Assembly: GCA_002501855.1 (NCBI GenBank)
Contig: DAOM01000320.1
Location: 1-11,861 of the forward strand
Length of the DNA: 11,861 nucleotides
Reading direction: 5' to 3'
Source of the DNA: Candidatus Nitrosopolaris nunavutensis
GTDB lineage: Archaea > Thermoproteota > Nitrososphaeria > Nitrososphaerales > Nitrososphaeraceae
Positions 6,971 through 11,861 of the stretch are shown here, piece by piece; position 1 is the stretch's first letter; the number at the start of each line of letters is the position of its first letter. The notes beneath the pieces are model-generated. The model was not told the DNA's origin and searched no databases. It was given only the letters and a program-made list of their open reading frames with translations. The position numbers were made by a program, and so were the translations under genes.

Positions 6971-6980
6971 ACATATATAG
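6971..6980 (+). promoter_or_regulatory. TATA box of the secreted-protein gene
   Basis: ACATATATAG, with a purine-rich AAAGGA just before it as a possible TFB-recognition element, is centred about 27 nt above the ATG at 7003. This predicts a leaderless transcript starting at or next to that ATG and favours 7003 over the TTG at 7000. Confidence 0.65.
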
Positions 6981-7002
6981 GAAATTCGAATCTCCCACCT
7001 TG

Positions 7003-7905
7003 ATGAATATGACTTTTTCAGCTTGCCTGTGTATGATTATATTATCTATGTTTCCGTTCGTACTCCAGCTTGGAACGCCAGTTAATATTATAACAACACC
7101 ACCTCTAGTTTATGCACAATCATGTGTGAATAGCAGCTCCACTACTCTGAAGCCACTTCTGAATACTGGCGGTCTTTATATTTTTCATCCTACCAACGAA
7201 AGATCTATGGGTCAAGAAAAAATTTGCTCAACTCCAAGAGCACAATTGATAATAATAAACCATTTCAATAACACGGGATGCTCTACAGGATGTTTATCGG
7301 CGTCTAATTCTACGATAACCGTTTTAGGAAATAATCCAAAACCCATCGCCTTCAAGGTTTCAACAAGAGATACTACCGTCACATTGGGCCCAGGTCATTA
7401 TACCGTTGATGAGCCTAGATTGTCAGTATTTTATGGACAAGTTCTCGCGCCTGATTGCTCGGGCATCATAAGTGCTGATGCAAGTCCTAGTGCTGCCAAG
7501 AAATGCATCATAATTAACTCATATTCTAATAATGTTCAGACATGGCTAGATAAAATAAATAATATCAAAATCCAATTTGGTTATTCACCGCCATACCCAT
7601 TTGTGGGAAATGTTACACAACTAAATTTCAAGGTGTCTAGTGCAAACACTAGCAAAGACTTAGACCTAACGCATATACATATTGCAGTGATAAAAAATGT
7701 AACCGCAAACTTCAATAATAGTAACACAATCAATAACAAAAACTATTTTGTCACATTTGATAATCTAACTGCCTCCCATGGCATTTTCTCACTAAAATAT
7801 CAATTCTTACAAGAAGGAGCACATCAAGTCATCATCAAGATAGCTGCTAGAGATAGTGAAGTTGCTTTAGCATCATTTGATATTCCAATATTACTGCCAG
7901 AGTAA
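7003..7905 (+). CDS. Secreted protein with C-terminal Ig-like domain, 300 aa
   Basis: Exported protein of unknown role. A hydrophobic signal segment (residues 5-24) is followed by PPLVYA-QSC, a signal peptidase site near residue 38 of the VYA/AYA-Q type common in thaumarchaeal secreted proteins. The mature protein has several Cys residues in its first half, for possible disulphides, and at least eight N-x-S/T sequons, as expected of a glycosylated surface protein. The C-terminal part (about 195-300) begins IQFGYSPPYPFVGNVTQLNF and runs through alternating strands to HQVIIKIAARDS, resembling the Ig-like beta domains often found in this group. A C-terminal anchor is not seen, so release or S-layer association is likely. 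ATG 7003 is chosen from the TATA spacing; TTG 7000 and ATG 7009 are alternatives. Confidence 0.8.
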   Translation: MNMTFSACLCMIILSMFPFVLQLGTPVNIITTPPLVYAQSCVNSSSTTLKPLLNTGGLYIFHPTNERSMGQEKICSTPRAQLIIINHFNNTGCSTGCLSASNSTITVLGNNPKPIAFKVSTRDTTVTLGPGHYTVDEPRLSVFYGQVLAPDCSGIISADASPSAAKKCIIINSYSNNVQTWLDKINNIKIQFGYSPPYPFVGNVTQLNFKVSSANTSKDLDLTHIHIAVIKNVTANFNNSNTINNKNYFVTFDNLTASHGIFSLKYQFLQEGAHQVIIKIAARDSEVALASFDIPILLPE

Positions 7906-7995
7906 GATAGAATTACTCTATATTGCCGCTACCATAATAAGCCCTGAAACGAGAGCACGTAGGTTTATCGTTATTCCGGCCACATAATGCAGAAA

Positions 7996-8020
7996 GCAAG
8001 GTATATGCTAATTTCCTTGC
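7996..8020. terminator. Weak hairpin after the secreted-protein gene
   Basis: GCAAGG and CCTTGC pair over a 13-nt loop about 90 nt below the stop codon. A second inverted pair, ATAGGTT (8068-8074) and AACCTAT (8089-8095), follows before the next promoter. Either could end transcription or bind a regulator of the next gene. No T-rich tract follows, so support is weak. Confidence 0.2.
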
Positions 8021-8103
8021 CTTTAGCCACGATCCCTAGCTAATCATTTGAATGCCTGATAGAATGCATAGGTTATTGCAACACACTGAACCTATCAGAG
8101 AGC

Positions 8104-8135
8104 CTATATTTCGTTCTAATTAATACCCAGAAGGA
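8104..8135 (+). promoter_or_regulatory. TATA box and Shine-Dalgarno for the dehydrogenase
   Basis: CTATATTT (8104-8111) lies about 33 nt above the TTG at 8140. AGAAGGA (8129-8135) sits 4 nt before that TTG and resembles a ribosome binding site. Together they support the non-ATG start, which is also required to include the TGASSGIG motif. Confidence 0.5.
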
Positions 8136-8139
8136 TAAA

Positions 8140-8871
8140 TTGAGAAAATCGATTATTATTACTGGAGCTTCTAGCGGTATTGGAAAAGCTACCGTTATAA
8201 AACTGGTGGAATCGGGCTATCAGGTTTTTGGATTAGCAAGGAGATACGATAAGCTTGTTGCTATTTCCTCTAAATTATTAACATCATCAAGAGAAGACAA
8301 CCGAGATAATTATATTCCAATGGAATTCGATATAACTAAACCAGAAAGATTCGGCAGCATCATTAATGATATATCATCAAAGGCTAAAGGAGGTACAATT
8401 TATGGTCTTGTAAATAATGCAGGCTACGTTGAACCTGGAGCAATTGAGGATATAACAGTGCAAGATCTAAGAAATCAGTTTGAAACAAACTTCTTTGGGC
8501 TCCTTGAATTTACCAAGAAAGTATTACCATTTATGTTGGAAAATAATCAAGGGCGAATTGTAAATATAAGCTCAGTATCGGGATTGATATCTCTGCCATT
8601 AATAGGAGCCTATTCAGCTACGAAGTATGCTGTAGAAGCTATAACTGATGCTTTAAGAATGGAGCTATGGAATACAAACATCAAAGTAGTAACTGTCAAT
8701 CCTGGACTTGTAGAAACCAATATCAATACAATATCAAAACCAAAAATTGACAATCTAATAGCAAACAAATCTAGGTTTTCTGAAATATATAGAAAATACC
8801 TGTATAACGTACCAAAAGGATGTATAGGCGACTTACCAAAAGTGATTGAATTATTTAAACCAACTTTGTAG
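8140..8871 (+). CDS. Short-chain dehydrogenase/reductase (SDR)
   Basis: Classical SDR oxidoreductase, NAD(P)-dependent and cytosolic; its substrate cannot be predicted. The cofactor loop TGASSGIG is at residues 8-15. The ARR at 33-35 after the second strand suggests NADP(H). NNAGY is at 92-96, catalytic serine in NISSVSG at 142-148 and the Y158-x-x-x-K162 pair in AYSATKYA; NPGLVETN is at 187-194. The start is TTG, as only this frame start includes the whole first strand. At 243 aa it ends with GDLPKVIELFKPTL, shorter than many relatives that carry another 30-40 residues, so a slight C-terminal loss is possible. All catalytic residues remain, so it is probably active. It is read alone, with its own promoter and a hairpin behind it. 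Confidence 0.92.
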   Translation: MRKSIIITGASSGIGKATVIKLVESGYQVFGLARRYDKLVAISSKLLTSSREDNRDNYIPMEFDITKPERFGSIINDISSKAKGGTIYGLVNNAGYVEPGAIEDITVQDLRNQFETNFFGLLEFTKKVLPFMLENNQGRIVNISSVSGLISLPLIGAYSATKYAVEAITDALRMELWNTNIKVVTVNPGLVETNINTISKPKIDNLIANKSRFSEIYRKYLYNVPKGCIGDLPKVIELFKPTL

Positions 8872-8903
8872 TCCTCACAGTCCGAACTATTAGCACAGAC
8901 ACA

Positions 8904-8937
8904 ACATTGTATACACCTACTGAATTATTTACAATGT
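8904..8937 (+). terminator. Hairpin and T-rich tract behind the SDR gene
   Basis: ACATTGTA (8904-8911) and TACAATGT (8930-8937) are exact reverse complements with an 18-nt loop, about 33 nt after the SDR stop. The following 60 nt are T-rich (ATTATTTTTACTT type), the usual archaeal termination signal. The T-rich part alone may be sufficient. Confidence 0.45.
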
Positions 8938-9019
8938 CTGTCTAATTATTTGATAATATTATGATTATTTTTATTTATATTATTTTTACTTGATGATAGT
9001 AACATAGGACTTATAAAAA

Positions 9020-9028
9020 CTATAAATA
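9020..9028 (+). promoter_or_regulatory. TATA box of the 9050 gene
   Basis: CTATAAATA is centred about 26 nt above the ATG at 9050, as in leaderless archaeal transcripts. This decides the start against the TTG at 9035. Confidence 0.6.
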
Positions 9029-9049
9029 GTCAAATTGATATTGAGTTGT

Positions 9050-9379
9050 ATGAGCAATTACAGACTTCCGATAAGAATAGAAATACTCTCGTCTGCCGAG
9101 AATGTTTCTTCGCTCGATAACGATCTTCATAAGATTCTGGTAGATGCGTCTGATAGTTGTGAATACACTTCTTTTGTTGATAAGGATGGAGTTACACAAA
9201 TAAAGATACAATGTACTATTACTGAGGAAGAGAAGCAATATGCATGGACTCAATTACGGTTAAAACATGCAACCGACTGCTCTTTGTCGGCGGAGCCAAG
9301 TGGAGTACCAGCCAATAATGCGCAGTCAGACACTCATACTCATTTTATTCATAAGGTTCCAGTGGATGACGAACTTTAG
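9050..9379 (+). CDS. Hypothetical protein, 109 aa
   Basis: Unrecognised soluble protein. It opens with a strand-like MSNYRLPIRIEILSS. An acidic middle follows (LDNDLHKILVDASD), then a strand pair (VTQIKIQCTITEEE) and a helix with an aromatic start (KQYAWTQLRLKHA). The tail is low in order and His-rich (DTHTHFIHKVPVDDEL). The scattered cysteines do not form a recognised metal motif, although the H-T-H-x-x-x-H tail could bind metal. There is no signal peptide or membrane span. The start is set by the TATA spacing. It stands alone between the SDR gene and a convergent FUN14-like remnant. Confidence 0.7.
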   Translation: MSNYRLPIRIEILSSAENVSSLDNDLHKILVDASDSCEYTSFVDKDGVTQIKIQCTITEEEKQYAWTQLRLKHATDCSLSAEPSGVPANNAQSDTHTHFIHKVPVDDEL

Positions 9380-9411
9380 ACTCAAATTTATGGATAACGT
9401 TGGGGTTCATG

Positions 9412-9663
9412 TCAAACTATAGTTGCTGACTGAAATAGTGTCAGAAAGTAGTGTCTAGTCCATCCCTCCTGTATCGAGAATGTTTGAACCTTGGCCCTGT
9501 CAATACTAAATGATATCCTACTATTGTAAGTAGATAAAGCTGGTTTTATCGCGTATCCCCAAAAACCGTCTAAAAACCCGCAACCAAGTGCAGTCACAAA
9601 TGGCATAAGCTCAGAAGTCATTGAAGCTGACTCTGAACTCCTGTATGATTTGGACGTCCTCAT
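9412..9663 (-). pseudogene. FUN14-like membrane protein, frameshifted
   Basis: FUN14-family proteins are small membrane proteins with a glycine-rich first span of the type GGGFxxGxxxGYAxK followed by a second span. Here an ATG at 9663 leads to SELMPFVTALGCGFLDGFWG then YAIK, a good match in pattern to that first span. After K the frame reads as non-membrane sequence to the stop at 9412. A neighbouring frame from about 9540 reads LYLLTIVGYHLVLTG, a plausible second span, then a basic tail to a TGA at 9443..9441. The gene is therefore best read as frameshifted just after GYAIK. TTACAAATAATC on the minus strand near 9690 may be its old TATA box. The alternative is an unrelated 83-aa protein using the uninterrupted frame. 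The family call rests on pattern alone. Confidence 0.45.
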
Positions 9664-9819
9664 GGGAGCTCACCACAGACATTATCGATTATTTGTAATG
9701 TCGCCTCCTTAGTCTAATCGGGAGCATTCTTCATTTGCACAGCGTTGCTTTGTCCCTATATTTATCTAATCAAGGCCTTGCAGGGAGAAATTGGCTATTT
9801 CATCTATCACTAAAATTTA

Positions 9820-9939
9820 TTATTGCCACTTGTAGCGGACACTGCTGAATACTGCTGAGACGAAAAGCAGGATGAGCATCAATACAATTTGCATTTGAAG
9901 CATTACTCCGATGCTAGTTGGTGGATCACGTGCATACAT
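9820..9939 (-). CDS. 39-aa single-span membrane protein
   Basis: Unrecognised. An ATG at 9939 encodes MYARDPPTSIGVMLQ, then a clear membrane helix (MQIVLMLILLFVSAVFSSV, about residues 16-34), then a positively charged end RYKWQ and a TAA. A TATA box, CATATATGG on the minus strand, is centred about 29 nt above the ATG, just right for a leaderless mRNA. That coincidence of promoter, start, helix and basic end makes a real gene likely despite the size. The charge pattern suggests the C-terminus stays in the cytoplasm. It may be an accessory subunit of a membrane complex. The space between it and the FUN14-like remnant (9664-9819) shows nothing else. Confidence 0.55.
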   Translation of the reverse strand: MYARDPPTSIGVMLQMQIVLMLILLFVSAVFSSVRYKWQ

Positions 9940-9963
9940 AATGTGAGGATGACTTGCTTAGGG

Positions 9964-9972
9964 CCATATATG
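9964..9972 (-). promoter_or_regulatory. TATA box of the 39-aa membrane protein
   Basis: Read on the minus strand this is CATATATGG, with TTTT just before it. Its centre is about 29 nt above the ATG at 9939, matching the spacing seen at other genes in this window. Confidence 0.5.
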
Positions 9973-10340
9973 AAAAGAATTGCCTATGATTGTCATCATA
10001 TTAATGGTAACAGTGATAACACTGCCACAGAAAGTCTGAAAATTTGTGAACGAGCGATTTAACAATGATTACAGGAAAAAGACTTGCATATAATTTCACT
10101 TTGATTAGATATATTTGGATTTCGTTCGCTGTCTCCAACTTTATTACAACCATCGTGAGTTCTAAACAATGTACCAGTAGAAGTGGCACCCTCAGTATAG
10201 TTATCTAAATATCATCCATTAACGGGCAGGATTACTGCTAATTCCGAGCGATTCTTGAGCGCGTTTAACCTATATTCAAACACTTTGATGGGCGTTGCCA
10301 GCAGGTCAATAGAGCGTTATGTTAAGAGCAGATAAATTTT
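9973..10340. other. Intergenic stretch without a defended gene
   Basis: Short ORFs exist: plus strand from an ATG near 10064 (49 codons) and minus strand 10001-10189 (62 codons). They overlap one another, have no TATA box at the right distance and resemble nothing known. I see no RNA gene or long repeat here. Confidence 0.4.
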
Positions 10341-10349
10341 ACTATATGA

Positions 10350-10358
10350 TTTATACTA
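10350..10358 (+). promoter_or_regulatory. TATA box of the winged-helix gene
   Basis: TTTATACTA is centred about 29 nt above the TTG at 10383, consistent with a leaderless transcript beginning at that codon. A second AT-rich box, ACTATATGAT, lies 9 nt further up. Confidence 0.5.
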
Positions 10359-10382
10359 AACATCCGGAATTATGTGTAGAAT

Positions 10383-10673
10383 TTGAAGTATAGATGCCAT
10401 ACAGATATTGTAGCCATGATACTTGATTCAGCGGTCTCCGGTGAAACCAAAACGAGAATAATGCTGCAAGCTAACCTCAATCATATCCAAATTAAGCGAT
10501 ATATTCCTTCATTGCTATCGCAAAAGCTTATCAAACAAAGAACCGACCTAGCAGCGCCATCTCAAGTATACACAACAACAGAAAAAGGACACAGTTTTTT
10601 AGAAAGGTATAGAGAAGTCCAATTGCTAGATGTCACGCTACGACACGATAAGAATGCATACTGGAAGGAATAA
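10383..10673 (+). CDS. Winged helix-turn-helix DNA-binding protein
   Basis: Small transcription regulator, 96 aa, of the archaeal winged-helix type (HTH_45-like). The N-terminus RCHTDIVAMILDSA matches the common start of this group (R-x-D-I-V-A-x-I-L). The helix-turn-helix covers about residues 22-50 (TKTRIMLQANLN, then HIQIKRYIPSLLSQKLI as recognition helix and linker). The wing runs through residues 51-66 to TTEKG, and the protein closes with a helix (FLERYREVQLL) and a charged tail. The start is TTG, set by the TATA spacing and by the family's N-terminus. No ligand domain is present. Its target is unknown; it is the nearest regulator to the recombinase gene about 550 nt downstream, but nothing shows a link. 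Confidence 0.85.
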   Translation: MKYRCHTDIVAMILDSAVSGETKTRIMLQANLNHIQIKRYIPSLLSQKLIKQRTDLAAPSQVYTTTEKGHSFLERYREVQLLDVTLRHDKNAYWKE

Positions 10674-10952
10674 AAATAAGACGAGATCCCGACCTGACTT
10701 CGTTTGTTTTGTGAAATACAGAAGCCGTTCGGAATTATATGAATACGTCGTGGTAATATGACATAAAAGTTTCAGGCAGTTTTCGTTGCCAAATTACTCA
10801 TAATACCTTAATTTACGCTGCTTATCGATCTTTGTTCTGATCAAAGAACGTGCACATTCTAATCATAAATAAAAAATAGATATCATTGTACTAATTATTT
10901 CGCGAGCCCCCGCAAAGCTAATTCTTGAAGAAATTCTACCTAACAATCTTTA

Positions 10953-11092
10953 CTAAATATCTATATCGTCTTCTGCTTCTTCTTCTTCGTTAAAACCCAT
11001 TAGCCTTCTTTTGGTTTTGTTGGTTTTGCTTTAATCCGTATTTCAGAAGGTTTGATCTCAGTGGGGCAATTTGATAAGTATATATCTCCTAG
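10953..11092 (-). pseudogene. Remnant of a small lysine/acidic-tailed protein
   Basis: Unrecognised. On the minus strand one frame reads DIYLSNCPTEIKPSEIRIKA, then KPTKPKEG and a stop. The neighbouring frame picks up at the same place with KRRLMGFNEEEEAEDDIDI and a TAG at 10955..10953. Adding one base to the AAAA run at the joint gives a continuous product of about 45 codons: a charged body, a basic patch and an acidic tail. No standard start codon lies in the upper part. A TATA-like GATATATAC sits inside it, so the start is unclear. It could be a one-base sequencing or slippage error, a decayed gene, or chance. The rest of 10674-11130 shows nothing clear. Confidence 0.3.
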
Positions 11093-11131
11093 TTACCGCA
11101 AGACATAGCGGCAGTATTTAATTCAAGGTTC

Positions 11132-11192
11132 TAATAGTTTACAAACACAAACTATTAAATTATATTTTCAAAGTCTTTTTAAACTATTAAAT
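11132..11192. repeat. Inverted and direct repeats above the recombinase
   Basis: TAATAGTTT (11132-11140) and AAACTATTA (11149-11157) form a perfect 9-bp inverted pair with an 8-nt gap. The right half recurs as a direct copy: AAACTATTAAAT at 11149-11160 and again at 11181-11192, 32 nt apart, about three helical turns. The second copy overlaps the TATTAAATA that would serve as the TATA box for the recombinase start at 11222. This suggests an operator or recombinase arm sites. Confidence 0.5.
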
Positions 11193-11221
11193 AATTGCGA
11201 AACTACAACTAATGAAGGTAA

Positions 11222-11861
11222 TTGCAAACAGTCGATAATTTCTTAGACTCACTCAAATCAGAAAGGACCAAAGAGCAATATGCCTATCATTTAAAACGCT
11301 TTACCCGATACGAAAAAGTATCGGATAAGACACCCGATACTCACGTTATTTCCTACCTAATGTCTATGAAAAATGAAGGTTTATCGTCTTCATATAGAAA
11401 CGTCGCACTAGCAGCAATCAAGCATTATTATGAAATGAATGATATTTTACTGAATTGGAAAAAGGTATCTAGGTTTATAGGCGAACAGAAATTTGACAAT
11501 CAAATCAGAGGATATAATCATGAAGAGATTCAAAAGCTGCTTTTTGTCGCTGACGTGAAATACAAATGTGTTATTCTAACACTATGTTCAACTGGTATGC
11601 GACGTGAAGCTCTCGTTCAAATCAATCCTATAAAAGATATGGAATACCTAGACGATTACAAATTATACAAAATAAGGATATACAGAAATACAAAATGGGA
11701 GCAAATATGTTTTACAACGCCTGAAGCTGCTAATGCAATAAATCTACATATGCAAACTCGTAATAGACGATATTTCCATGACGTTCGCCCACAAGCACTA
11801 TCAGACAGAATAAGAGACTTGGCTATTAAAGCAGGACTAGGAAAGTTACACCCACTTACTG
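11222..11861 (+). CDS. Tyrosine recombinase/integrase, 3' end outside window
   Basis: Site-specific recombinase of the phage-integrase/XerC-D type; such archaeal enzymes integrate viruses, plasmids and genomic islands or resolve dimers. The visible 213 residues hold a SAM-like N-terminal core-binding domain (about 1-90: TKEQYAYHLKRFTRY, SSSYRNVALAAIKHYYEMN) and the start of the catalytic domain. CSTGMRREALVQI (122-134) carries the first catalytic arginine, probably R127. The beta-hairpin lysine is probably K158 in YRNTKWEQICF. The sequence stops at GKLHPLT, just before the expected H-x-L-R box and the nucleophilic tyrosine, so activity cannot be judged. The TTG at 11222 is the only start that keeps the first helix in frame; no ATG lies nearby. 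It has repeats directly upstream. No tRNA or second att core is visible in the window. Confidence 0.88.
   Translation, partial: MQTVDNFLDSLKSERTKEQYAYHLKRFTRYEKVSDKTPDTHVISYLMSMKNEGLSSSYRNVALAAIKHYYEMNDILLNWKKVSRFIGEQKFDNQIRGYNHEEIQKLLFVADVKYKCVILTLCSTGMRREALVQINPIKDMEYLDDYKLYKIRIYRNTKWEQICFTTPEAANAINLHMQTRNRRYFHDVRPQALSDRIRDLAIKAGLGKLHPLT
11303..11340. repeat. Three CCGATAC copies inside the recombinase gene
   Basis: ACCCGATAC occurs at 11303-11311 and 11332-11340 as direct copies, with GTATCGG, the reverse complement, at 11318-11324. The first and second form a 7-bp hairpin with a GAAAAA loop. They lie in codons for the N-terminal domain. They may be recombinase or regulator binding sites, or simply codon coincidence (TRYEKVSDKTPDT). 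Confidence 0.45.

Noticed and set aside
6910..7017. Minus-strand open frame reading HIHQGGRFEFPIYVPLIN and on
   Set aside because: It runs antisense over the TATA box and start of the secreted-protein gene, and does not continue the Cas3-like frame.
10001..10189. 62-codon minus-strand ORF and the 49-codon plus ORF at about 10064
   Set aside because: They overlap each other, lack TATA boxes at a suitable distance, and show no family pattern.

Overview
The window looks like an accessory, partly decayed stretch of an ammonia-oxidising archaeon (Thaumarchaeota/Nitrososphaeria, perhaps close to Nitrosocosmicus; the genus is a guess). Reasons: AT-rich DNA; an archaeal FEN1 with a C-terminal PCNA tail; several genes whose start codon lies about 26-30 nt below a TATA box with no room for a ribosome binding site (leaderless mRNAs); a small winged-helix regulator and a secreted protein with a VYA-Q signal cleavage site, both of kinds common in this group; and a FUN14-like remnant. 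No rRNA, tRNA or CRISPR array was found.

Layout. 1-762 has no convincing gene but holds a perfect 29-nt palindrome. 763-1308 (+) is an unrecognised 181-aa protein, convergent with FEN1 flap endonuclease (1365-2387, -). Above FEN1 are a possible tiny membrane peptide with a CxxCH motif and the C-terminal half of an aconitase (2571-3683, -). The aconitase is cut off next to a nested inverted repeat (3717-3792), on whose other side lies an aromatic-rich protein fragment (+). An intact NAD-dependent formate dehydrogenase follows (4239-5294, -).

5400-6940 is a gene graveyard. It holds two small unrecognised pseudogenes (an internal stop; a stop plus a frameshift), a 9-cysteine mini-ORF on the opposite strand, a GNAT acetyltransferase broken by an in-frame TAG, and a remnant of a Cas3-like DExH helicase abutting the GNAT. 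From 7003 intact genes resume: a secreted Ig-like protein, a short-chain dehydrogenase and an unrecognised 109-aa protein. Then come a decayed FUN14-like gene, a 39-aa single-span membrane protein with its own TATA box, and a winged-helix regulator. The window ends inside a tyrosine recombinase gene (from 11222) preceded by short repeats.

The genes do not form one pathway. FEN1 (replication and repair) and formate dehydrogenase (formate to CO2 plus NADH) are the two clear housekeeping or metabolic functions. The rest reads as a mobile or rearranged island: an integrase, a remnant of a CRISPR effector helicase, truncated genes at a palindrome, and small orphans. No complete undescribed multi-gene system is visible. 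The freshest items are the small ORFs at 9820-9939 and 5938-6084, the two palindromic structures, and the repeat array around the integrase start.
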